From: Flavobacteriales bacterium
GTDB taxonomy: Bacteria > Bacteroidota > Bacteroidia > Flavobacteriales_F > PHOS-HE28
Length of the DNA: 64,000 nt
NCBI GenBank assembly: GCA_016713875.1
Contig: JADJOI010000003.1
Coordinates: forward strand, 3,534,001 to 3,598,000
Direction: 5' to 3'
Made by a program: the position numbers and the translations under genes. The notes beneath the pieces are model-generated. The model made no database searches. It saw only the letters and a list, made by a program, of their open reading frames with translations, and was not told the origin of the DNA. Position 1 is the stretch's first letter; the number at the start of each line of letters is the position of its first letter. Shown piece by piece: positions 26,119-34,092 of this stretch.

Positions 26119-27081
26119 ATGCAGCAGAACCATGCCTCTTCCACACTACTGGCCAGCTTGGGCTTTCTGTTGGCGATGTCCGCCGCCGCGCAAGTGGACC
26201 TGCAGGCCGGTCTCATTGCGTACTATCCGTTCAACGGGAATGCTGACGACGCCAGCGGCAACGGGAATCATGGCACCGTGATGGGAGCGCAGCTCACTGC
26301 GGACCGTTTCGGATGGCCCGCCGCCGCGTATCTCTTCAATGGCTCATCGCACTACATCACCATTCCGGGAAGTTCCTCGCTCGATTCGCCGGACACGGCC
26401 TTGACCATGAGCGCCTGGTTGCTGTTCAACGGAACGAGCCAATCGGGAACGACCTCGATGGATCCGGTCCTGATGAAATCCGATCAGACCGCGAATGGCT
26501 TCATGTATCGCATGGATTGCACTCCCGCCTATGTCTCTGCAGCTACCGGCAATTGGCTGCACGTGACCGACATTGACACGGCCAATGTACTCGGCACGTG
26601 GTACCTGATCACGGTCGCGATGTCACCGGATACCGCGCGGATCTACATCAATGACGCCCTCGTGGCGACCAACGCGTACACGCCGCTGCTCACGCCCGAT
26701 GGCCGGCCCTTGGAGATCGGCCGCGACATGCCTGGCGGGATCGAGTTTTTCAACGGCATCATCGACGAAGTGCGCATCTACGACCGTGCACTGAGCGCGG
26801 ATGAGGCGGCCGCACTCTACGACTTCGCCACAGCTGAGGAAGGCCTGTCGGCGCAAGGTGGAGCGCCATCGTTTGTTGCCGTGGCCGGTGGTGTGCGGGT
26901 GGATGCGCGCGCTGGTGCGTGGTCCGCGCAGGTGATCGACCCCAGCGGCCGGATGATCGCATCGCACTCTTCCAGTTCGAAGGATGCGGCGGTGCTGCCC
27001 GTGCCAACGTCCGGTCTTTACGTGGTGACCTGCCGCACGGCCCAAGGTGTGTTCAGCCGGAAGCTCTTCGTGGAGCGTTGA
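26119..27081 (+). CDS. LamG-domain secreted protein with T9SS tail
   Basis: I start at MQQNHASSTLLASLGFLLAM (ATG 26119), a signal peptide ending at AAAQ. The 320-residue protein has a concanavalin-like LamG fold (about 25-230), with GLIAYYPFNGNADDASGNGN near its start and GIIDEVRIYDRALSADEAAAL at its end, a pairing typical of LamG. The C-terminus (AQVIDPSGRMIASH, GLYVVTCRTAQGVFSRKLF) is a T9SS type A tail. Carbohydrate or protein binding at the surface is likely. It is cargo between aldehyde dehydrogenase end-copies 1 and 2. Confidence 0.85.
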   Translation: MQQNHASSTLLASLGFLLAMSAAAQVDLQAGLIAYYPFNGNADDASGNGNHGTVMGAQLTADRFGWPAAAYLFNGSSHYITIPGSSSLDSPDTALTMSAWLLFNGTSQSGTTSMDPVLMKSDQTANGFMYRMDCTPAYVSAATGNWLHVTDIDTANVLGTWYLITVAMSPDTARIYINDALVATNAYTPLLTPDGRPLEIGRDMPGGIEFFNGIIDEVRIYDRALSADEAAALYDFATAEEGLSAQGGAPSFVAVAGGVRVDARAGAWSAQVIDPSGRMIASHSSSSKDAAVLPVPTSGLYVVTCRTAQGVFSRKLFVER

Positions 27082-27224
27082 TGCATTTGTCTGCGACGGC
27101 GTAACCGTATAGGCGCCTGGTCGCCTCGGCCCGATGGGGCCGGTGGCGATGCTCCCATTGCTCAGGTTGCATCGCGGCTATCTTCGTCGCTCGCCCGCAC
27201 GAGAACAGCAACGGCGACCAACGC

Positions 27225-27512
27225 ATGGCCAAGAAGTAAGCCCTCGACTGGACCCTCGCCCCCGCCCCCGAGTCCACCGACCACGTCAAGCTCAACGCTC
27301 AATACGAGCTCTTCATCAACGGCAAGTGGGTGAAGCCCAAGAGCGGCAAGTACTTCGACATCATCAACCCCGCCAACGAGCAGAAGCTCGCGCGCATCGC
27401 CGAGGTGGACCTCCCCAAGGAACCGCACCGCAACAGGTTGAACGTGCTGATGAGCCGCACGAACCACCTGGCGTACCACCGTGGGCAGTTGATCATGTTG
27501 GCTGAGAAGTAG
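27225..27512 (+). pseudogene. Aldehyde dehydrogenase 5' fragment (end-copy 2) fused to a DinB-like 3' end
   Basis: ATG GCC AAG AAG is followed by TAA where copy 3 has CAA, so the reading stops at codon 5. Beyond it the frame continues as aldehyde dehydrogenase (ALDWTLAPAPESTDHVKL, FINGKWVKPKSGKYF, ANEQKLARIAE). It then switches without a gap into VDLPKEPHRNRLNVLMSR and TNHLAYHRGQLIMLAEK, which look like the C-terminal helix of a DinB/DUF1572-type protein. The junction is therefore between two unrelated gene pieces. Neither piece can be functional. Confidence 0.85.
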
Positions 27513-27520
27513 GAGGCTCG

Positions 27521-28263
27521 TCACCAACTGCCGCCACCGCCTCCTCCACCAAAGCCGCCCCCGCCGAAGCCCCCGAATCCACCACCACCACCACCATCAC
27601 CACCGGCTCCACCAAAGCCACCCACGAATGCGCTACCATCCTCGGTACCGCCAAGCGTGAGTTCGAGGTAGCGCAGGATCGAGAAGACTGCTGCCAGATC
27701 CGAGCGACGAGGGGCGCGGCCTTCAGTTCCTCACGCGTGTCGTCGTCCAGCAACACGACGCAGCTCCACAGATCCTGCACGTGCTGCAACGATCGCTCCC
27801 ATCCTCCGGGCAACTTGCCACCAATGTCCTTCTCCACCGTGAAGAGGAGATCTCGTGTACGTCGGCAAGCTTCGCGGCCTAGCTTAGAACGGAAATGCCT
27901 GGTATGGAGGAATCCCCCGGCCTTGAGGTCTTTGTACAGGTACTCGTACTTGAAGCGCTCGTGGTCCTCGATCTCCTCCTCTATCACTCGCCGCAGGTCC
28001 ACAAGCATGATCGCCCGGTCAGGCGGGATCAGGTTCCAGGCGAAGGTCTGCGCGCTTGCGTCAGCGGCAGGAGCTATGCCTCGCGAAAGGAACAACCGCG
28101 TCATCATGCGCGGACGAGACCGCCCCACCATCACATCCTCATAGTGCACCTTCAAGGCTCCAGTGAAGCAGAGGTGCTGGAAAGTGTGGTACAGCATCGT
28201 CTCACCCGAGGACAGGATCGGATGCCGCAGATAGCAATAGGCCTGAGGGGAGAGCGTTGGCAT
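27521..28263 (-). pseudogene. Unrecognised protein with Gly-rich C-terminus, frameshifted
   Basis: From ATG 28263 the frame gives about 190 plausible residues (for example TMLYHTFQHLCFTGALKVHY and LLFTVEKDIGGKLPGGWERS). Near 27670-27700 the reading shifts. The other frame continues ILRYLELTLGGTEDGSAF and ends in a glycine-rich tail finishing GGGGGGSW with a TGA at 27521. Tails of this type occur in TPM-domain and DUF2207-like membrane proteins, but the main part was not recognised. It is either a pseudogene or carries a sequencing indel in a repetitive stretch. Confidence 0.55.
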
Positions 28264-28389
28264 ATGCGTGGACCAAGTTCCTGTTTTGTGATCAACAGGC
28301 CATCCATCTTCGATCCATGGCCATCAAGAGCAAGAAGATCGTCCTCGACCAGAACAAGCGTCGCTCCCCGGGAAAGGGCCGTGACCGCC

Positions 28390-28662
28390 TCAGCGTGGCT
28401 TCACGGTGCGCAGCACATACACCGTCTCCGCGATCGTGAACGCGTCATCCATCGTTTCCATCGTCCACGGCGAGTCGAGGATCTCCGCTCCGTCAGGTCC
28501 GTAAACCTGCCACCACCATTGCTTCATGTCCATCTTCTCCACACGAAGCGTGTAACCGTCCTCTGTTCTGGCAACGAAATCGTCATCTGATGCGGTGGCC
28601 TCGGATGCTCCGCTCGTGGTGAGCCAGGTTACCGGTGCGAAGGGGCTCGGGCGGATGGGCAT
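28390..28662 (-). CDS. Hypothetical protein (90 residues)
   Basis: The protein begins MPIRPSPFAPVTWLTTSGAS and has a compact, mixed-charge C-terminal half (VEKMDMKQWWWQVYGPDGAE, TIAETVYVLRTVKPR). That composition looks like a folded small domain, not a shadow frame. No family is recognised. It lies 27 bases downstream of the RelE-like toxin gene on the same strand and could be co-transcribed with that module. Confidence 0.5.
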   Translation of the reverse strand: MPIRPSPFAPVTWLTTSGASEATASDDDFVARTEDGYTLRVEKMDMKQWWWQVYGPDGAEILDSPWTMETMDDAFTIAETVYVLRTVKPR

Positions 28663-28689
28663 GAGCGGTCCGTACGCGCTGCGAGAAGC

Positions 28690-29019
28690 TCAGCGTGGCA
28701 GTTCCTTCAGCAGTTCATCAAGCTCCGCCCTGCTCACTGATGATTGCTCCGCCTTGTCATAGACCGTAAGCAGATGCACCTCCTTCGCCACATGGAACAC
28801 GCATGTGACCACGCGAGCGCCGCCTGACTTGCCAGCACCTTTTGACTTGATGGCGATCCGCACCTTGAAGCAATGCTTGCCAATGGATGTGCCCTGCTCC
28901 GGATCTTGCTCCAACGATCCGATCAGCTCGTCGAGCTCGTGCTTCAACGAGGCGTACTTCTTGATCAGCCGCTTCGCTCTCGTCTTGAACGTGCGGGTGA
29001 CGCTGACGCTATAGCTCAT
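28690..29019 (-). CDS. RelE/ParE-family toxin
   Basis: This 109-residue basic protein fits the RelE-like mRNA interferase family: MSYSVSVTRTFKTRAKRLIK at the start, KSGGARVVTCVFHV and VHLLTVYDKAEQSSVS in the core, and an acidic C-terminal helix. Such toxins cleave mRNA on the ribosome and are held inactive by a co-expressed antitoxin. Its start overlaps the end of the antitoxin gene by 11 bases. Confidence 0.8.
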   Translation of the reverse strand: MSYSVSVTRTFKTRAKRLIKKYASLKHELDELIGSLEQDPEQGTSIGKHCFKVRIAIKSKGAGKSGGARVVTCVFHVAKEVHLLTVYDKAEQSSVSRAELDELLKELPR

Positions 29020-29278
29020 TCAGGAACTCTCTGGCTGATTGAAGTTTCCTCTTGCCCGCGAGGTGGTCCTTCACCTCCTTCACAGCCTGTTTGATATCGG
29101 CCACGAAGCGTTTCTCTTTCGTTGTCAGTTTTCGCTTCGCCGCCTTTGGCTTTGGTCGACCGGTGCCCTTGGTCGTCTTGGGTATACGCTCGACCGCAAC
29201 GCCCTCGATCTCGTGCAGGATGTCCGTGACGAGCTTCTCCTTGTCCGGGTTCGTTATGCGCACCAGCAACTCTCTCAT
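29009..29278 (-). CDS. Antitoxin of the RelE-type module
   Basis: This 89-residue, Lys/Arg-rich protein (MRELLVRITNPDKEKLVTDI, then KAAKRKLTTKEKRFVADIKQ) is encoded directly upstream of the toxin. The overlap of 11 bases is the typical antitoxin-first organisation. No named DNA-binding fold is obvious. A TAACTTGG -7-like element lies just upstream on the minus strand, back to back with TATCTTCG for the chimeric gene at 29322. Confidence 0.75.
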   Translation of the reverse strand: MRELLVRITNPDKEKLVTDILHEIEGVAVERIPKTTKGTGRPKPKAAKRKLTTKEKRFVADIKQAVKEVKDHLAGKRKLQSAREFLNEL

Positions 29279-29321
29279 GGTGCCGCCAAGTTAAGGCGAG
29301 TTGGACGCCTATCTTCGGCGC

Positions 29322-29720
29322 ATGGCCAAGAAGCAAGCCCTCGACTGGACCCTCGCCCCCGCCCCTGAGTCCAAGGACCATGGCCGCGGTGACCGGCTTC
29401 TGTCTTGGATTTGCGGCTTTCTTCTCGCCTTATTCTTCCTGCTCAGCATTCTCGACCTCTCTGATTTCTTGAAGGATCCAAGTCAGCACGCCATTGGTCA
29501 AGGATCGGCCACAGCGGAGGATGGTTGGCGTGAGCGATACTTGAATAGAGAGTTGACCTTCCTGGTCGGAACAGCTGCGTTATTCGGACTTATTGTTTAC
29601 GCTGCGTGGAATCCGAAACAGGCTTGGACGAAGTACGCGTTACGGATCACGACGATCGGAGTGGTGGGATTTGTCGCGATGGGATACATCGCCTGGATCT
29701 GCGGCGGGTTTGATCATTGA
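29322..29720 (+). CDS. Chimeric membrane protein beginning with an aldehyde dehydrogenase N-terminus (end-copy 3)
   Basis: The first 20 codons (MAKKQALDWTLAPAPESKDH) are an aldehyde dehydrogenase 5' end, nearly identical to copy 2 but without its stop codon. They run in frame into an unrelated protein, GRGDRLLSWICGFLLALFFL, with three hydrophobic segments (about residues 25-45, 85-100 and 108-128). The result is a 132-residue open frame ending 18 bases before the intact dehydrogenase. The membrane part has no recognised family and seems to have lost its own start. Whether the fusion is expressed is unknown; a TATCTTCG -7-like element lies 5 bases upstream of ATG. Confidence 0.65.
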   Translation: MAKKQALDWTLAPAPESKDHGRGDRLLSWICGFLLALFFLLSILDLSDFLKDPSQHAIGQGSATAEDGWRERYLNRELTFLVGTAALFGLIVYAAWNPKQAWTKYALRITTIGVVGFVAMGYIAWICGGFDH

Positions 29721-29738
29721 ACACGAAGGGAACGAACT

Positions 29739-31196
29739 ATGGCAACCAAGAAGAAAGCAATTAACTGGGCGCTTGCTCCAGCACCGGAATCGAAAGACCA
29801 CGTCAAGATCAACGCCCAATACGAGCTCTTCATCAACGGCAAGTGGGTGAAGCCCAGGAGCGGCAAGTACTTCGACACCATCAACCCAGCCAACGAGCAG
29901 AAGCTCGCGCGCATCGCCGAGGCCAATGAAGCCGATGTGGACGCCGCCGTGAAGGCCGCCCGCAAGGCCTACGACACCGTGTGGAGCAAGATGCCCGCGG
30001 CCGAACGCGCCAAGTACATCTACCGCATCGCGCGCTTGCTTCAGGAGAAGGCCCGCGAGTTCGCCGTCATCGAGAGCATGGACGGCGGCAAGGCCATCCG
30101 CGAAAGCCGCGACGTGGACGTGCCCCTCGCCGCCGCGCACTTCTTCTACTACGCCGGTTGGGCCGACAAGCTGCACTACGCCTTCCCTGGAAAGACCGTA
30201 TCGCCGCTCGGCGTGGCGGGCCAGGTCATCCCCTGGAACTTCCCGCTGCTCATGGCCGCGTGGAAACTCGCGCCCGCACTGGCCTGCGGCAACACCGTGG
30301 TGCTGAAACCCGCCGAGACCACACCGCTCACCGCGCTCAAGCTCGCCGAACTGCTGCAAGAGGCCGAACTCCCCGATGGCGTCGTCAACATCGTTACCGG
30401 TGCGGGTGCCACGGGCGCGGCGGTCGTCAACCACCCCGATGTCAACAAGGTCGCCTTCACCGGCAGCACCGGCGTGGGCAAGCTCATCCAGCGCGCCACC
30501 GCGGGCAGCGGCAAGAAGCTCACCCTCGAGCTCGGCGGCAAGGCGGCCAACATCATCTTCGCCGACGCCGCCATCGACCAGGCCGTCGAAGGCATCATCA
30601 ACGGCATCTACTTCAACCAGGGCCACGTGTGCTGCGCCGGCAGCCGCCTCTTCGTGGAGGAAGGCGTCTACGACGAGGTCATCCGCAAGCTCAAGCACCG
30701 CATGCGCTCGCTCGTGGTGGGCGATCCGCTCGACAAGAACACCGACATCGGCGCCATCAACAGCCGCGAGCAGCTCGGCACCATCAACAAATACCTCAAG
30801 GCCGGCGTGGCCGACGGTGCCGAGATGTACCAGCCCACCTGCGACCTGCCCAGCAAAGGCTTCTGGTGCCGCCCCACGCTCTTCCTCAACGTGGCGCAGA
30901 GCGCGCGCATCGCGCAGGAGGAGATCTTCGGTCCGGTGCTCGCCATCCAGACCTTCCGCACCGTGGACGAAGTGATCCAGAAAGCCAACAACACGCCCTA
31001 CGGCCTCAGCGCCGGCGTGTGGACGGACAAGGGCAGCAAGATCTTCAACCTTACCAGCAAATTGCGCGCGGGCGTCATCTGGGCCAACACCTACAACAAG
31101 TTCGATCCCACCTCACCCTTCGGCGGCTACAAGGAGAGCGGGTATGGGCGGGAAGGCGGGGTGCATGGGTTGGGGGCGTATCTCAAGCTCAATTGA
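29739..31196 (+). CDS. Aldehyde dehydrogenase (intact copy)
   Basis: This 485-residue NAD(P)-dependent dehydrogenase is full length. It shows the cofactor segment VIPWNFPLLMAAWKLAPALA, KPAETTPLTALKLAEL and FTGSTGVGKLIQ. The general-base Glu is in LTLELGGKAANIIF and the catalytic Cys in FNQGHVCCAGSR, with EEIFGPVLAIQTF and SPFGGYKESGYGREGG towards the end. In deoC-linked clusters this type oxidises the acetaldehyde released by DeoC; deoC here is 22 kb upstream. The first 15 codons differ in base composition from the other 5' copies, as if the N-terminus had been exchanged. Confidence 0.95.
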   Translation: MATKKKAINWALAPAPESKDHVKINAQYELFINGKWVKPRSGKYFDTINPANEQKLARIAEANEADVDAAVKAARKAYDTVWSKMPAAERAKYIYRIARLLQEKAREFAVIESMDGGKAIRESRDVDVPLAAAHFFYYAGWADKLHYAFPGKTVSPLGVAGQVIPWNFPLLMAAWKLAPALACGNTVVLKPAETTPLTALKLAELLQEAELPDGVVNIVTGAGATGAAVVNHPDVNKVAFTGSTGVGKLIQRATAGSGKKLTLELGGKAANIIFADAAIDQAVEGIINGIYFNQGHVCCAGSRLFVEEGVYDEVIRKLKHRMRSLVVGDPLDKNTDIGAINSREQLGTINKYLKAGVADGAEMYQPTCDLPSKGFWCRPTLFLNVAQSARIAQEEIFGPVLAIQTFRTVDEVIQKANNTPYGLSAGVWTDKGSKIFNLTSKLRAGVIWANTYNKFDPTSPFGGYKESGYGREGGVHGLGAYLKLN

Positions 31197-31220
31197 GGTG
31201 TGATGTGTGAGTGCGGAGCC

Positions 31221-31254
31221 GTGAGGTGTGAAGGGGCGCCACCTCACACCTCAC
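31221..31254. terminator. Hairpin after the aldehyde dehydrogenase gene
   Basis: GTGAGGTGTGA at 31221-31231 pairs exactly with TCACACCTCAC at 31244-31254 around a 12-base loop. It lies 25 bases after the stop. No T run follows, but the 11-bp perfect stem could stop transcription. The surrounding GTGTGA/TCACAC words repeat several times on both sides. Confidence 0.5.
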
Positions 31255-31419
31255 AAATAACACTTCACACTTCAGCTTTCTTTGTTGGGGCGTTCCGGCT
31301 CGAAGACTCGCCGTCGGGCTTTCCCCTTCAAGTCCTCGACCGGATTACCGGCCTCCGGGCTTTCCGGTCCAATCCCTAACGCGAACTCAGTTCGTACATT
31401 CCGCATCAACACAGTTCCC

Positions 31420-32517
31420 ATGGCACTAGAGCAGGAAATTGAAACGGGCAGACAGGACATATACGCCGAAGGCTATGATATGTCCTTTGGCGAATTGGCA
31501 AGTCTCTACAGGAACAAAGAGCTAGTCATCAACCCGGCTTACCAGCGCCTTTTCCGATGGGAGGATTCTCAGAAGACGAAGTTCATTGAATCAATTCTAC
31601 TTCGGATACCAGTGCCCCCGATTTTCGTTTTCCAAAAGGAGGACGGTGTTTGGGAACTCATTGATGGCTTGCAACGTCTCTCTACTGTGTTTGAGTTCAT
31701 GGGTATCCTTCGGAAGGATGAAGACAAGCTGTATCCGCCGTCTATTATGGAGGGAACAACACTGCTTCCTTCTCTGGGTGGGAAGCTCTGGGAGAAGGAA
31801 GACGACGAGGCCAACTCCTTGACTAGTGCGCAGCGAATTGAAGTGAAGCGCACACGGATACGTGTTGAGATTCTGCAGAAGGGAAGCTCGCCGAACGCTA
31901 AGTTCGAATTGTTCCAGCGGCTCAACACAGGGGGCACTCCTCTGTCTGAGCAAGAGGTACGGAACTGTGTTATGATCATGATAGACTCCTCCTTCTATGA
32001 GTGGGTTGAGGGTCTGTCAAAAGATCAGGCATTCTCGGGCACCGTTAGTTTAACAGAAACCGCAATCGAGAAGAGGGAGGACATGGAGTTCGTTCTCCGG
32101 TATCTCACCTTCATGAAGGTTCCTTACACTAACGGGTTGGATGTGCACGAGTACTTGGACATTGCAACAATCAAAATGGCGACAGACAAGGCGCTGGATC
32201 GATCGTTTGAGCAACAGAGATTCCAAGCGACCTTCGCGCTCATCAGGGATGCCTTAGGGTCGGGGGCTTTCAAGCGCTTTGATGGCTCAGGGCATTCGGG
32301 CAAGTTTCTTACCTCAATTTTCGAAGTGTTGGCGGTAGGTGTGGCGAGCAACTTGCAAGCCATTGAGGCTTTGGGTAACCCGGCCGATTTCGTAAAGAAG
32401 AAGGCTCAAGCACTTGGAACAGAAACAACCTATCAGCGGAATACAGGCGCCGGTGTTCGTGGTACCACGCGTCTGTCAAACCTCCTCTCTTGGGGAGTTG
32501 AGTACCTCAGGCCATGA
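31420..32517 (+). CDS. DUF262-domain protein of a putative defence pair
   Basis: I start at MALEQEIETG (ATG 31420); the 46 residues upstream in frame look non-coding. The 365-residue protein has the DUF262 (ParB/Srx-like) hallmarks: NPAYQRLFRW at residues 38-47 and the IDGLQR motif at 81-86, the DGQQR-type nucleotide-handling signature. FELFQRLNTGGTPLSEQEVR follows. DUF262 occurs in GmrSD-type modification-dependent restriction and other phage-defence proteins. The DUF1524 nuclease half of GmrSD is absent, but the next gene, overlapping by four bases, encodes a HEPN-type nuclease. Both genes are visibly poorer in GC (about 48%) than their surroundings, a sign of transfer. Confidence 0.8.
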   Translation: MALEQEIETGRQDIYAEGYDMSFGELASLYRNKELVINPAYQRLFRWEDSQKTKFIESILLRIPVPPIFVFQKEDGVWELIDGLQRLSTVFEFMGILRKDEDKLYPPSIMEGTTLLPSLGGKLWEKEDDEANSLTSAQRIEVKRTRIRVEILQKGSSPNAKFELFQRLNTGGTPLSEQEVRNCVMIMIDSSFYEWVEGLSKDQAFSGTVSLTETAIEKREDMEFVLRYLTFMKVPYTNGLDVHEYLDIATIKMATDKALDRSFEQQRFQATFALIRDALGSGAFKRFDGSGHSGKFLTSIFEVLAVGVASNLQAIEALGNPADFVKKKAQALGTETTYQRNTGAGVRGTTRLSNLLSWGVEYLRP

Positions 32518-33161
32518 AGCTGCGAACTGCAAGTGCAGCTCTGGATAAGATAGACGGGGAGTTTGCTTGGCGCCTCAAGGAGATTGCGGACCTGAAGCTC
32601 CAGACAAGTCTTTCTATTGGTGACCGTAGAAAGACAATCATCCGGTCAGGTGTGCCATTGTTATATGCCCACTGGGAGGGTTTCGTAAAGGCCAGCGCAC
32701 AGCACTTCATCAATTTTGTCTCCAATCAGGCCATTACGTATCGAGAATTGGCGCCTTGCTTTGTCGTACGCAGTCTTCGTGGCCATATCTCGGGCCTATC
32801 AGGTCCTGGAAGCTATGCGCAGGCTATTGCTGGTGTGCAGCATCTGTTAGCATCACTTAATCAACCTTCTCAGTTGTCTCCCAATTCCCCTGTGGCCACA
32901 CATTCCAACCTCAACTCGGAGCGATTCGTCGAATTGGCTTTGTCAATTGGCATTGATACAGCTCCATATTCGGCCAAATGGAATCTCATTGACGTTAGAC
33001 TTCTTAGGTGCCGGAACATGATTGCACATGGTGAGTACTTGGAAATTGATCATGGTGCATTCATCACCCTGTGCAATGACGTGATACCACTTCTGAGACA
33101 ATTCAAGAACGACTTGGAGAATGCGATCATGCTCAAGAAGTACGTGGTCGTTGCTGCTTGA
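32514..33161 (+). CDS. HEPN-like nuclease (MAE_28990/MAE_18760 type)
   Basis: The 215-residue protein carries the HEPN RNase motif RX4H as R167-N-M-I-A-H172. It also has the segment LLYAHWEGFVKASAQHF, characteristic of the MAE_28990/MAE_18760 HEPN family. HEPN proteins are metal-independent RNases in toxin-antitoxin and abortive-infection systems. The ATG overlaps the stop of the DUF262 gene (ATGA), so the two are one unit. The likely model is a sensor/regulator (DUF262) controlling an RNase effector; the target is unknown. Low GC is shared with the partner. Confidence 0.8.
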   Translation: MKLRTASAALDKIDGEFAWRLKEIADLKLQTSLSIGDRRKTIIRSGVPLLYAHWEGFVKASAQHFINFVSNQAITYRELAPCFVVRSLRGHISGLSGPGSYAQAIAGVQHLLASLNQPSQLSPNSPVATHSNLNSERFVELALSIGIDTAPYSAKWNLIDVRLLRCRNMIAHGEYLEIDHGAFITLCNDVIPLLRQFKNDLENAIMLKKYVVVAA

Positions 33162-33292
33162 TGGAATACTTGCATGCCCCGCTCCATCGGCGGCGATTTA
33201 TCCTCTCGCTTGTAGGCATGGTCTGACAGAAGAGTTTATCTGGTGTTTGTGCCTATCCGAAGTCTATTTCGCCTCTTATAAAAGCGAAAGTC

Positions 33293-33583
33293 ATGACACG
33301 TGATGAAGTTTTAGACGTCTTCCTGGGAGTGCAGGATGAACTCGTAGGGGATATTAACATTCGGATTGGGAGGTTCGATCGAACGGGAGGGCTAATTGAG
33401 GCACCGCACTTGAATGAACCCGGAAGGGATGTTTTGATGAGCTTCAAGGCGACTGGTGATCGGGAACGGCTTGATTCGGTGCTCGACGAGCTACGAGGGG
33501 CACTTGGTCGATTCCTGAAGATGAATGGTCAATACAGTGGGGAATATAACTGTGTGATTCGCCTGCGCGATCAGGTGGATTGA
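33293..33583 (+). CDS. Hypothetical protein (96 residues)
   Basis: This acidic small protein begins MTRDEVLDVFLGVQDELVGD. It contains HLNEPGRDVLMSFKATGDRE and a final IRLRDQVD. The composition is that of a soluble folded domain. No family is recognised. Like the DUF262-HEPN genes 130 bases upstream it is less GC-rich than the genome, so it may belong to the same acquired segment, perhaps as an immunity or regulatory component; that is a guess. A small hairpin (TTTCGC/GCGAAA) lies just before its start. Confidence 0.5.
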   Translation: MTRDEVLDVFLGVQDELVGDINIRIGRFDRTGGLIEAPHLNEPGRDVLMSFKATGDRERLDSVLDELRGALGRFLKMNGQYSGEYNCVIRLRDQVD

Positions 33584-33653
33584 AGGAGTGATGCCCTGCC
33601 CCACGGTCCGCGACTTCACCAGCTCGCACCCCGCAGCTTCCGTCCCGTCCTGT

Positions 33654-33834
33654 CGGCAGCCCTCGCCACCCTGTCAGCGCTGTTCCGCTGCATAGCGGAA
33701 TACTGCACATTGGCGCATGCGCAGATCAGCGTCAGCACCTACATCCTTGCCGTGGATCGCCGCGTTCAGGAGATCGACGCGGCAAAGGACTATGAGACCA
33801 GGACACTTGAGAACGAGGAGTTCCTCGCGCAGAT
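33654..33834 (+). pseudogene. Secreted-protein 5' fragment (copy A)
   Basis: Within the otherwise empty stretch 33584-34092, this piece aligns with the gene fragment at 35916. It includes the signal-peptide region (CGGCAGCCCTCGCCACC) and a coding stretch giving STYILAVDRRVQEIDAAKDY and TLENEEFLAQM. A 15-base insertion (ATAGCGGAATACTGC), which echoes the neighbouring sequence, disrupts the signal peptide. After the shared part the sequence diverges completely. The remainder of 33584-34092 holds no gene that I can support. Confidence 0.75.
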
Positions 33835-34065
33835 GATGGCCGCCTGTTTGAGGGTGGCTTTTCAAATTTTCGTCCCGAAACTTCAAAAGCTGCTCCCGCT
33901 TTTCAGATCCTGGTGAGGTTGGCCCATCAAACAACCATAAAAAAACTGAGCGTCTGTCTATCAGTCGATTAGGTTGTTGCTGCCGCCCTCCAGGGCCCTT
34001 CCCAGCAAACAAGCGGATGGGATGGGGGCAGGCGCCCAAGGCAACATCGTTTCGTTTGTTTCGTT

Positions 34066-34073
34066 TAGCTTTG
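34066..34073 (+). promoter_or_regulatory. Candidate -7 element of the PIN toxin module
   Basis: TAGCTTTG matches the Bacteroidota TAnnTTTG element exactly and lies 19 bases before the antitoxin ATG. The upstream sequence repeats GTTTCGTTT twice; no clear -33 TTG at the expected spacing. Confidence 0.45.
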
Positions 34074-34092
34074 CAGCACCTACACGGTCACC

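Noticed and set aside
27128..27143. Small CGGCCC/GGGCCG hairpin after the LamG gene as terminator
   Set aside because: Only a 6-bp stem without a T run; too common in GC-rich DNA to call.
28317..28439. Short frame starting MAIKSKKIVLDQNKRRSPGK
   Set aside because: The start and basic N-terminus could be another 5' gene scar, but no second copy or parent gene is visible in the window, so I cannot support it as a feature.
25776..29940. The aldehyde dehydrogenase 5' copies as recent tandem duplications
   Set aside because: The copies differ at many positions, including different N-terminal codons, and are separated by unrelated genes; recent duplication would leave them nearly identical.
31282..31419. 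Longer start for the DUF262 protein
   Set aside because: The extra 46 residues are Arg/Ser/Pro-rich and GC-typical of the flank, unlike the low-GC body; the ATG at 31420 fits the family start.
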